A stretch of 6,490 nucleotides of DNA, taken from contig CANHHZ010000112.1 in the NCBI GenBank assembly GCA_947460275.1, positions 1 through 6,490 on the forward strand, in the 5' to 3' direction. Source of the stretch: Sphingobacteriaceae bacterium. Its GTDB lineage: Bacteria; Bacteroidota; Bacteroidia; Sphingobacteriales; Sphingobacteriaceae. The notes below the pieces were generated by a model. It did not search any database. It saw only the letters and a list, made by a program, of their open reading frames with translations, and was not told where the DNA came from. Every line of letters starts with the position of its first letter. Positions within the stretch are counted from its first letter, which is position 1. Shown piece after piece: positions 1 to 4,887 of this stretch. The position numbers and the translations under genes were made by a program.

Positions 1-339
1 CAAGGTGGTTTCGGACTTTGGCTAAATGCAGGCGTAAATACCCAATGGGGAAATTTAGTAGCTTCTTATTGGAAAGGAAATAATTTTATCACCATCAAAG
101 GGATGCCGTTGTACCAATCGGTTTCAGAAAATTTATACGAAGCGGGCTTTAAACAACAACAACGTAACCTAATTGCTTTGCGCTATGTTTACCAAAAAGA
201 ATTGGTGCCACATTTATTTTTGGACGTTCGTTTTGAGCCTCATTTTGATTTAAACCATGCCGATTCGCAATTACAGTTTAGCCATTCGCTGTTTTTAACC
301 TACAAGGAAGATTTTAGGATATTTAAGAAGAGTCGTTAG
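1..339 (+). CDS. C-terminal part of a probable outer-membrane beta-barrel protein (5' end outside window)
   Basis: The frame is open from base 1 to the TAG at 337-339, giving the last 112 residues of a longer protein. It begins QGGFGLWLNAGV, and its start lies before the window; the internal Met at 103 is not a credible start because coding-like sequence continues upstream of it. The visible part has repeated stretches of alternating polar and hydrophobic/aromatic residues (LVASYWKGNNFITI, LIALRYVY, LFLDVRFEPHF, LQFSHSLFLTY), separated by short polar turns, as in transmembrane beta-strands of outer-membrane barrels. The tail ends FRIFKKSR, so the usual terminal aromatic is followed by a few basic residues. 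I do not recognise a named family. No convincing terminator follows; the next gene starts 105 nt downstream on the same strand behind its own candidate promoter. The barrel assignment is inferred from strand patterning only. Confidence 0.6.
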   Translation, partial: QGGFGLWLNAGVNTQWGNLVASYWKGNNFITIKGMPLYQSVSENLYEAGFKQQQRNLIALRYVYQKELVPHLFLDVRFEPHFDLNHADSQLQFSHSLFLTYKEDFRIFKKSR

Positions 340-401
340 TATACGGCTCGTCGTCTTTGCGCTTTCATCCTTGGTCTTTTTTCAACAATTTTAAAACTGC
401 G

Positions 402-430
402 TGCAACCTTTTTAGGCTAAGCTTCATCTA
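402..430 (+). promoter_or_regulatory. Candidate ECF-type (possibly autoregulated) promoter of the sigma factor gene
   Basis: A TGCAAC (402-407) followed by a T-rich run is separated by 17 nt from CATCTA (425-430). An AAC-containing -35 and a short pyrimidine-rich -10 with about 16-17 nt between them is the general architecture of ECF promoters, many of which serve their own sigma gene. Transcription would start near 437, giving a leader of about 8 nt before the ATG at 445. An overlapping alternative is a housekeeping -7 element, TACCTTTT at 429-436, one base off TAnnTTTG but without a TTTG box at the right distance. Only one site is visible, so this is inference. Confidence 0.35.
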
Positions 431-444
431 CCTTTTACAAACCC

Positions 445-1014
445 ATGAAGGCGACAAATACACTTAATACCAACGACATTATAGCAGGCTGTAAGGCGGG
501 CAATAGGCAAATGCAAGAAATGCTGTACAAGCAAACTGCCGCTAAAATGTTTGCCATTTGTATGCGCTATGCAAAAGATAGGATGGAGGCCGAAGATGTT
601 TTGCAAATGGGCTACATAAAAGTTTTTGGAAAGATAAACGAGTTTAGAGGCGAGGGCTCATTTGAAGGGTGGATGCGCAGAATAATGGTAAATACCGCGA
701 TAGAGAGCTACCGAAAAAACTTGCGCAGCTTGGCCATTGTGCCAATTGACGATGTTTACGAACAACCGCAAACAGGGTTTGATTACCACAGTTTAGGGGT
801 AAAAGATTTGATGAAATTGATACAAAACCTTGCCGATGGTTACCGAGTGGTATTCAATATGTATGCGATAGAAGGTTATTCGCACAAAGAAATTGCCAAA
901 GAATTGGGCATATCCGAAGGAGCAAGCAAGTCTCAATTGTCGCGAGCAAGAGCAATATTGCAAAAAGAAATTATTAAAATGGAGGGCTTTGGTTATGCAA
1001 CACATACCGGATAA
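445..1014 (+). CDS. ECF-family RNA polymerase sigma factor (sigma-70 family)
   Basis: This 189-residue protein has the usual ECF length and two-domain plan. Region 2 covers about residues 15-92: helices around AAKMFAICMRYAKDRMEAEDVLQ, then FEGWMRRIMVNTAIESYRK, which corresponds to the -10-melting and recognition part. A variable linker follows (about 93-122, with IVPIDDVYE). Region 4 (about 123-176) holds the helix-turn-helix YSHKEIAKELGISEGASKSQLSRAR, which contacts the -35. There is no sigma region 1 or 3. The start at 445 is the first ATG and puts region 2 at the normal distance from the N-terminus; no Shine-Dalgarno is visible, as is usual in Bacteroidota. The last 20 nt overlap the next gene, a probable membrane anti-sigma factor, so it is probably held inactive at the inner membrane until an envelope signal arrives. 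The regulon cannot be read from the window. Family assignment is firm; the biological signal is unknown. Confidence 0.93.
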   Translation: MKATNTLNTNDIIAGCKAGNRQMQEMLYKQTAAKMFAICMRYAKDRMEAEDVLQMGYIKVFGKINEFRGEGSFEGWMRRIMVNTAIESYRKNLRSLAIVPIDDVYEQPQTGFDYHSLGVKDLMKLIQNLADGYRVVFNMYAIEGYSHKEIAKELGISEGASKSQLSRARAILQKEIIKMEGFGYATHTG

Positions 1015-1741
1015 AGAATTCGATCAATTGTTTAAAGATAAATTTAATGACGCAGAGATTGAACCCTCTGCAAATTTGTGGGCTAACATTGAAAAAGAGT
1101 TAGCACCTAAGCGCAAACGCATTATTCCGATTTATTGGATGGCAGCGGCAAGTGTTACTGTTGTAATTACAGCTGTATTAATGTTGCAACAAAAGGAAAC
1201 GCTTTACTTGCGTGGCAACTCGCCAATTGCTGTCAACCCGCCAAAACCTGTTGATAATGCTGTTATTGATGATGATACAGCGCTTAAACAATTGGCAAAA
1301 ACTGCTAATAAACAGCCGTTGGTAAACGCAAACATTAATTTGAATGGTAAAAAAGTTGGCGGTGGTGTGGCGGGCAACTTAAAAGATACCGTGAGCTTGC
1401 AACCAAACACACAAATTGCTCGTCTACCTATAAAACAGACCAACCTAAAGCCACTGGAAGCGCTAGATGTTGCGCCAATAAATACAAATGGTGTACAAAC
1501 TGAAATTGCAACTGCAAACAAAGACAACTACAGCGAAGAAAGTTATATTGAAGAAATAGCAACAATTACCCAACGCAAAGGAATTAGAAATGTAGGAGAT
1601 TTGGTAAATTTTGTGGTTGATAAAGTAGACAAAAGGGAAAAGAAATTTATAAAGTTTAACACTGATGACGACGAATCAACTGTTAGCGCCATAAATATTG
1701 GATTTTTTAAGCTAAACAAAAGAAGCAGAGCAGAGCGTTAA
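995..1741 (+). CDS. Single-pass membrane protein, probable anti-sigma factor of the upstream ECF sigma
   Basis: I place the start at ATG 995, giving 248 residues. GGAGGG lies 8 nt upstream (981-986), and the product then begins MQHIPDKEFDQLFKDKFNDAE, matching in style the soluble N-termini of Bacteroidota proteins encoded after ECF genes. The upstream ATG at 893 would add 34 residues that are only the +1 frame of the sigma region 4 sequence. Residues 1-43 are charged and presumably cytoplasmic, with the motif EPSANLWANIEKEL. One transmembrane helix follows a basic PKRKR patch (about 44-65, IPIYWMAAASVTVVITAVLM). About 180 residues are then periplasmic, Asn/Lys-rich and low in complexity, ending in a more conserved-looking tail (DLVNFVVDKVDKREKKFIKF). 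The overlap with the sigma gene and the topology support sigma sequestration, but no zinc-binding HxxxCxxC motif is present, so it is not a ZAS-type anti-sigma. The function is inferred from context. Confidence 0.8.
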   Translation: MQHIPDKEFDQLFKDKFNDAEIEPSANLWANIEKELAPKRKRIIPIYWMAAASVTVVITAVLMLQQKETLYLRGNSPIAVNPPKPVDNAVIDDDTALKQLAKTANKQPLVNANINLNGKKVGGGVAGNLKDTVSLQPNTQIARLPIKQTNLKPLEALDVAPINTNGVQTEIATANKDNYSEESYIEEIATITQRKGIRNVGDLVNFVVDKVDKREKKFIKFNTDDDESTVSAINIGFFKLNKRSRAER

Positions 1742-1747
1742 TGGACC

Positions 1748-1798
1748 AGGATTAGAGGATTTTCAAGATTTACAGGATTTGAAGAGAATAGGATTTTA
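1748..1798. repeat. AGGATTT-type tandem repeat, about 9-bp period
   Basis: The 81-nt gap between the anti-sigma and outer-membrane genes holds degenerate copies of AGGATTTnn starting at 1748, 1756, 1765, 1774 and 1790 (AGGATTAG, AGGATTTTC, AAGATTTAC, AGGATTTGA, then AGGATTTTA after a 7-nt irregular unit). From memory, runs of AGGATTTAC-like units are common intergenic repeats in Bacteroidota. No reading frame or hairpin explains the period. It leaves only about 24 nt for the leader of the next gene. Confidence 0.6.
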
Positions 1799-1822
1799 TT
1801 ATAAACCATAAAACATACATAA

Positions 1823-2653
1823 ATGAAAAAGTTAATATTTATAGCAGCTTTGGTTAGCGGAATTGGAGCAACAACATCAATCGCAAATGCGCAACAAGAT
1901 AGTTTAAAAGGTAAGAGCGGTGCAAAAGGTAAAAGTATCAATTATGGTAAAACCATTAGCATAATAGGTAGTGGAGATGAAGGTATTTACACAAGTAAGT
2001 ACCGCGATTCATTAAATAAAGTGAACCAACATAAAGCTCGTTTTGTAGGAGGAATTACCTTTACCCGTTTTGATTTAGGTTTTTCTAAATTGATAGACAA
2101 TGGAAGTTTCTCTCTATCACCTTCAAATCAATTTTTAGATTACCAATTCGGTAAAACCAGCCACGTTTCTTTTGATGTGTTACAATTGGGCTATAGATTT
2201 AATTCACACTTTAAAATTTATTTGGCTGGTGGTTTCGATTGGACTTTGATAAGGTTAAAAAGAGACATTACCATGCAAAAAAACGCTGCTAATTTATCTT
2301 ATACTAACGAGTCTATTCATTTTGACAAAAACCGATTGTCGAGCAGTTATTTACATATTCCGTTAAATTTTGAATTAAGAAGCAAGCAAAACGATAAATA
2401 CTTTTATTTTGTTTTTGGTCCGGAAATTAGCTTTTTATTAAATGGAAAGGTTAAGCAAATTAGCGGAGAACGTGGTAAAGAGAAATTTAAAGACGATTAC
2501 AATTTTGCACCGTTTCGTTATGGTGCTAACTTACGCTTTGGATACGACAACTTGGGTGTTTTTGTAAAATATTATGCAAACGATATGTTTGATAGCGCCC
2601 CACAAAAAGGACTAAAAAATATGGCTTTTGGATTAACGCTTGGGTTAAACTAG
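1823..2653 (+). CDS. Exported outer-membrane beta-barrel protein of the sigma/anti-sigma module
   Basis: This 276-residue protein starts with a clear Sec signal peptide: MKK, a hydrophobic core (LIFIAALVSGIGA) and an ANA-Q cleavage site after about residue 23. A short polar Ser/Gly/Lys-rich region follows (about 24-70). The rest is antiparallel-strand sequence: ARFVGGITFTRFDLGFSKL, VSFDVLQLGYRFN, FKIYLAGGFDWTLIRLKRD, YLHIPLNFELRSK, YFYFVFGPEISFLL, FRYGANLRFGYDNLGVFVKYY and MAFGLTLGLN at the C-terminus. This is typical of small 8- to 10-strand barrels of the OmpA-barrel/PorT-like superfamily. The leader is AT-rich with no Shine-Dalgarno. It lies 81 nt after the anti-sigma gene on the same strand, and no terminator or second promoter is obvious between them, so co-transcription is likely. 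It may be a target or sensor partner of the sigma system. The precise role is unknown. Confidence 0.82.
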   Translation: MKKLIFIAALVSGIGATTSIANAQQDSLKGKSGAKGKSINYGKTISIIGSGDEGIYTSKYRDSLNKVNQHKARFVGGITFTRFDLGFSKLIDNGSFSLSPSNQFLDYQFGKTSHVSFDVLQLGYRFNSHFKIYLAGGFDWTLIRLKRDITMQKNAANLSYTNESIHFDKNRLSSSYLHIPLNFELRSKQNDKYFYFVFGPEISFLLNGKVKQISGERGKEKFKDDYNFAPFRYGANLRFGYDNLGVFVKYYANDMFDSAPQKGLKNMAFGLTLGLN

Positions 2654-2679
2654 TTAAATATTGTAAATTTCTTTAACAG

Positions 2680-2732
2680 AAACTAAGCTTTGTCAAACTT
2701 CTTGAAACTAGTAAAAATCTTTGACTAAGTTT
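2680..2732. repeat. Degenerate inverted repeat in the 3' intergenic region
   Basis: AAACT (2680-2684) and GTCAAA (2692-2697) face TTTGAC (2720-2725) and AGTTT (2728-2732), giving an imperfect dyad around CTTCTTGAAACTAG. It resembles a decayed copy of the AACTTTGTCAAAG-type palindromes that I recall from intergenic regions of related genomes. It could also be a weak hairpin of the sigma operon's 3' UTR. The arms are interrupted, so confidence is low. Confidence 0.35.
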
Positions 2733-2757
2733 AAACTCTAAACACACAAATAAACCG

Positions 2758-2790
2758 ATCCTGTAGCTTTAAAAGCTGCAGGATTTTTTT
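2758..2790 (+). terminator. Intrinsic terminator of the sigma / anti-sigma / OMP operon
   Basis: ATCCTGTAGC (2758-2767) pairs with GCTGCAGGAT (2775-2784), with one G-U pair. The TTTAAAA loop can pair further to close the stem to about 12-13 bp. A run of seven T (2784-2790) follows immediately. It is about 105 nt downstream of the stop at 2653 and about 95 nt before the ABC gene, so it separates the two transcription units. The lack of an A-run on the other side makes it directional. Confidence 0.85.
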
Positions 2791-2872
2791 GTGCTTTTCA
2801 TGCTTGATGCTAAGGGAATTTTACGTGATATATCTTTCAGATTTACCGACTTCATAACTTCCAGACTTTCCC

Positions 2873-2880
2873 TATCTTTA
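2873..2880 (+). promoter_or_regulatory. Possible Bacteroidota -7 promoter element (TATCTTTA) just before a GTG start
   Basis: TATCTTTA matches TAnnTTTG in all but the last base and ends 4 nt before the GTG at 2885. With the usual 5-8 nt between element and start point, transcription would begin at or beside the start codon, giving a leaderless or nearly leaderless mRNA. No TTTG -33 box sits at a 17-21 nt spacing, so support is weak. Confidence 0.3.
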
Positions 2881-2884
2881 CGCT

Positions 2885-3877
2885 GTGAATGAGCAAATAA
2901 TTACCGTAAAAAATTTAACTAAACAGTATCAAGAAACACAGCTTTCGGGGATAAGAAACATTAATTTTTCTATAAAAAAAGGCGATATTGTAGCTATTAT
3001 CGGTGAAAGCGGAAGCGGAAAATCCACTCTTTTAAAGTGTATTTATGGTTTGCTAAAAGCCAATGAAGGCGAAGTTTTTTTAAACGGAAAACGTGTAAAA
3101 GGGCCAGATGAGCAATTGATTCCTGGCCATGCCGAAATGAAAATGGTTACCCAAGATTTTTCGTTAAATATTTACGCTAAGGTGTATGACAATATTGCTT
3201 CGATGTTATCCAATACGGACATTGCTGCCAAGAAAGCAAAAACTTTAGAGATGATGGAAAGGTTGCGCATTACTCCATTGAAAGATAAAAAGGTAATTGA
3301 CCTAAGTGGAGGCGAACAACAGCGGGTAGCAATAGCCAAAGCTTTAATCAGCGACACTAAAGTTCTGTTGTTAGACGAACCATTTAGTCAAGTAGATGCG
3401 TTGCTTAAAAACCAGTTGCGGGCAGATATTAAACGCTTGGCTAAAGAAACTGGATTGACTATTATTTTGGTTTCTCATGATCCAACAGATGGATTGTTTT
3501 TAGCAGATCAACTGTTGATTTTAAAACAAGGTGAACTTTTGCAAAACGATTCGCCCGAGCATACGTATAGTAATCCATCTTCAATTTATACTGCGCAAAT
3601 TTTAGGAAATGCGGTAGTTTTAAATCAACAAGAAGCGCATCAGCTGGGTATAAAAACTCAAAAACAGCACGTAGTTTTTTATCCCGAATGGGTAGAACTC
3701 AAAAATACTTGGAGCAGTAAACGCTTTGAGGTAAGCGAAGTTTATTACAAAGGTTTTTACGACGAACTTTTGTTAGAAAGAAATGGCGTAAAAATTAGAG
3801 CATTACAATTAAACAGCGGCGAGCATAAAAAAAACGACCATGTTAAAGCAAACATTGGTCGTTTTTTGGAGTTTTAG
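2885..3877 (+). CDS. ABC transporter ATP-binding protein with a TOBE-like C-terminal region (orphan ATPase)
   Basis: The 330-residue protein has a complete nucleotide-binding domain: Walker A GESGSGKST (40-48), Q-loop Gln in VTQDFSLN (Q90), signature LSGGEQQRVAIAKAL (140-154), Walker B VLLLDEP (160-166), D-loop SQVD (168-171) and H-loop VSHD (H198). All catalytic residues are present, so ATP hydrolysis is expected. Residues from about 240 (NAVVLNQQEAHQLGIK to the end) form a beta-rich extension in the position of the TOBE domain of importer ATPases of the PotA/FbpC/MalK group. That group drives uptake of polyamines, iron or sugars with a separate permease. No permease or binding protein is nearby, so the substrate is unknown. 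GTG 2885 is chosen because the frame closes at a TAA (2855-2857), no ATG lies between, and the protein then begins directly with NEQIITVKNLTKQY. Its 3' codons contain a hairpin. Confidence 0.9.
   Translation: MNEQIITVKNLTKQYQETQLSGIRNINFSIKKGDIVAIIGESGSGKSTLLKCIYGLLKANEGEVFLNGKRVKGPDEQLIPGHAEMKMVTQDFSLNIYAKVYDNIASMLSNTDIAAKKAKTLEMMERLRITPLKDKKVIDLSGGEQQRVAIAKALISDTKVLLLDEPFSQVDALLKNQLRADIKRLAKETGLTIILVSHDPTDGLFLADQLLILKQGELLQNDSPEHTYSNPSSIYTAQILGNAVVLNQQEAHQLGIKTQKQHVVFYPEWVELKNTWSSKRFEVSEVYYKGFYDELLLERNGVKIRALQLNSGEHKKNDHVKANIGRFLEF
3827..3867 (-). terminator. Hairpin terminator for the convergent lipoprotein gene, inside the ABC gene's 3' coding end
   Basis: AAAACGACCA (3831-3840) is exactly complementary to TGGTCGTTTT (3856-3865). 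After a one-base bulge at 3855, TGTT (3841-3844) pairs with AACA (3851-3854) around a 6-nt loop. Eight A (3827-3834) and six T (3862-3867) flank it, so it has a U-tract in both directions. On the minus strand it lies about 18 nt after the lipoprotein stop (3885), an ideal distance. On the plus strand, termination would fall before the ABC stop at 3875-3877, so its main use is probably for the minus-strand gene. Confidence 0.75.
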
Positions 3878-3884
3878 GCTTCTT

Positions 3885-4277
3885 TTAACTTATGTTTTTA
3901 GCTGCTATTAACACGACCTTAATTCGTGTAGTGCTGCTTGGCCTTATGGTGCCATCATAATATATTCTAATTTTTCCTTGATATATTTCGTAGTCATATT
4001 TTGAAACCGAATTTGGAATTTGAAAATACCCTGTGGCATTTGTCCCATCTGTAGCGATATATACTAGTACGCCTTCATCTTTTAAATTGACCAAATCAAA
4101 TTCATTAGCTAGTAAATCTACATAGAATCCCGCACCTGGATTTGGTATCCAAGAAGAAGATGTTCTGTCAAAAATAATTGTTCTGTTAGGTGTCGTTTGG
4201 TTAATGATAGTGTCTTTTTTGCAAGACGCCAAACCTAGTGTGGCAATGCAAAGGAGTGTTAAAGTAAATTTTTTCAT
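3885..4277 (-). CDS. Small hypothetical lipoprotein
   Basis: This 130-residue protein starts MKKFTLTLLCIATLGLASC, a type II signal peptide with a lipobox-like LASC that makes Cys19 the acylated residue. After cleavage the mature N-terminus is CKKDTIIN. The Lys residues right after Cys do not match the Ser/Asp/Glu-rich export signal described for surface lipoproteins of some Bacteroidota, so a periplasm-facing location is plausible, though uncertain. The mature part (about 110 residues) has beta-type patterning (NRTIIFDRTSSSW, GVLVYIATDG, GYFQIPNS, YDYEIYQGKIRIYYDG, TTRIKVVLIAA) and no enzyme motif that I can see. It resembles the many small uncharacterised lipoproteins of Sphingobacteriaceae. 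It is a single-gene unit, with a good TAnnTTTG promoter upstream and a terminator lying inside the convergent ABC gene, 7 nt away. Function unknown. Confidence 0.8.
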   Translation of the reverse strand: MKKFTLTLLCIATLGLASCKKDTIINQTTPNRTIIFDRTSSSWIPNPGAGFYVDLLANEFDLVNLKDEGVLVYIATDGTNATGYFQIPNSVSKYDYEIYQGKIRIYYDGTIRPSSTTRIKVVLIAAKNIS

Positions 4278-4306
4278 ATTATTTGTGTGTTTTGCAAGAA
4301 GTAAAG

Positions 4307-4337
4307 CAAAACTATTGCCAAAAATACCTTGCTAAAA
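4307..4337 (-). promoter_or_regulatory. Predicted promoter of the lipoprotein gene (TAnnTTTG type)
   Basis: On the minus strand TAGTTTTG (4314-4307) matches the Bacteroidota -7 consensus TAnnTTTG exactly. A T-rich block (TTTT, 4337-4334) sits 19 nt upstream in the place of the -33 TTTG box. The predicted start point is near 4300, giving a leader of about 22 nt to the ATG at 4277. The -7 element is good; the -33 is one base off. Confidence 0.5.
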
Positions 4338-4338
4338 A

Positions 4339-4395
4339 GATTGGCTTCCTTTAGGTAGGCAGGCTTCGTTGTTCCTCCTCGCAAAGACGGCATTG
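4339..4395. repeat. Degenerate interspersed intergenic element (GCAAAGACG / CTTCGTTGTTCC type)
   Basis: Read on the minus strand it runs CAATGCCGTCTTTGCGAGG, AGGAACAACGAAGC, then an 18-nt segment with CCTGCC and CCTAAAGG, then GAAGCCAATCT. This matches the style of the GTCATTGCGAGGAACGAAGCAATCT-like elements scattered between genes in many Bacteroidota and related genomes (recalled, not searched). GGCTTC occurs twice (4343-4348, 4362-4367), bracketing the extra segment. The 10-mer CGTCTTTGCG also occurs at 352-361, downstream of the first gene, perhaps a remnant of a second copy. Confidence 0.5.
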
Positions 4396-4528
4396 TGAAT
4401 TTAACTTGTCACTTTCAATTTTATACCTTTTGCCTTCCACCTTTAAACAAGGTGTTCGAAAAGTATTTGGTATTGATTTGCTTCAATAAAATTCGACTTT
4501 TTTTTAGCTTTTTAGATTTTATTCTTAG

Positions 4529-4567
4529 AAATTTTTCGACCTCAACGTAGACCGCGAGGAAAAATTT
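4529..4567. repeat. Imperfect inverted repeat upstream of the atp terminator
   Basis: AAATTTTT (4529-4536) and CCTC (4540-4543) pair with GAGG (4556-4559) and AAAAATTT (4560-4567), leaving a 3-nt bulge (CGA) and a 12-nt GC-richer loop containing GTAGACCGC. It lies beyond the atpC terminator in the direction of atp transcription, so it is not needed for that. The arms are mostly A/T and could be fortuitous. Confidence 0.3.
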
Positions 4568-4571
4568 GTAT

Positions 4572-4605
4572 AAAAAAAAGTCCCTTTGAATTTCAAAGGG
4601 ACTTT
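4572..4605 (-). terminator. Intrinsic terminator of the atpD-atpC operon
   Basis: AAAGTCCCTTTGAA (4577-4590) and TTCAAAGGGACTTT (4592-4605) are perfect 14-bp complements. A realistic hairpin has about 12 bp with an AATTT loop. Eight consecutive A (4572-4579) give the U-tract on the minus strand. It starts about 20 nt after the atpC stop (4626), so atpC is the last gene of its transcription unit. Confidence 0.92.
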
Positions 4606-4625
4606 AAAGATTTTAATTTAAATAG

Positions 4626-4871
4626 CTATGCTAAAATTGCTTCTGCTAGTACAATTACTTTGTCATCAAGCACTTCAACAACTCCACCCTTTATATTAAA
4701 AGTTTGACTATCATTAGTAGCTTTTACAATTACTGGTCCATCTTCCAAAGTAGAGATGATAGGGGCGTGACCTTTCAAAATTTGAAAAGAGCCTAAAGTT
4801 CCAGGTACGGTAACAGCTGTTACTTCGCCTTCGAAAACTTTTTTATCTGGAGTTAATATTTCTAAATTCAT
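4626..4871 (-). CDS. atpC: F1F0 ATP synthase epsilon subunit, short form
   Basis: The 81-residue protein begins MNLEILTPDKKVFEGEVTAVTVPGTLGSFQILKGHAPIIS, the conserved N-terminal beta-sandwich of epsilon (ATPase delta/epsilon, beta-sandwich domain). It docks on gamma and the c-ring at the membrane side of F1. It ends at GGVVEVLDDKVIVLAEAILA, exactly where the beta-sandwich closes. The C-terminal two-helix domain of about 50 residues found in the E. coli protein (about 139 residues) is absent. The stop is clean and followed by a terminator, so this is not a truncation; short epsilons of about 80 residues are, as I recall, normal in Bacteroidota. Without the helices it cannot make the extended inhibitory conformation known from E. 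coli. It is downstream of atpD, 90 nt away, with no Shine-Dalgarno and an AT-rich leader. Confidence 0.95.
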   Translation of the reverse strand: MNLEILTPDKKVFEGEVTAVTVPGTLGSFQILKGHAPIISTLEDGPVIVKATNDSQTFNIKGGVVEVLDDKVIVLAEAILA

Positions 4872-4887
4872 TTTTATTTAGATTTGA

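Larger units (their letters stand above)
4278..4625. other. 348-bp intergenic region between divergently unrelated minus-strand genes
   Basis: No credible coding sequence is visible here on either strand. From left to right it holds the lipoprotein leader and promoter (to about 4337), a degenerate interspersed element (4339-4395), about 130 bp of AT-rich sequence with no recognisable feature, an imperfect inverted repeat (4529-4567) and the atpC terminator (4572-4605). The unexplained part from about 4396 to 4528 could hold decayed repeat material or the 3' end of nothing in particular. Confidence 0.6.

Noticed and set aside
373..382. TCTTTTTTC after the first gene as an intrinsic terminator
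   Set aside because: No stem of useful length precedes the T-run.
893..994. Upstream ATG at 893 as the start of the anti-sigma-like gene (34 extra residues)
   Set aside because: The added residues only mirror the sigma region 4 DNA in another frame. ATG 995 has a GGAGGG 8 nt upstream and gives a natural N-terminus.
424..1005. Minus-strand open frames at 424-606 and 793-1005
   Set aside because: They are opposite the sigma factor gene, without promoter or protein-like features.
1204..1527. Minus-strand open frame of 107 residues within the anti-sigma-like gene
   Set aside because: It lies antisense to a well-supported gene; its Cys/Phe/Ser-rich translation is typical of the reverse complement of Asn/Lys-rich coding DNA.
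1738..1941. Minus-strand open frame crossing the AGGATTT repeat and the OMP signal peptide region
   Set aside because: It overlaps a convincing signal peptide on the plus strand; the translation has no recognisable features.
3172..3357. Minus-strand open frame inside the ABC ATPase gene
   Set aside because: It is a shadow of the conserved Q-loop to signature region.
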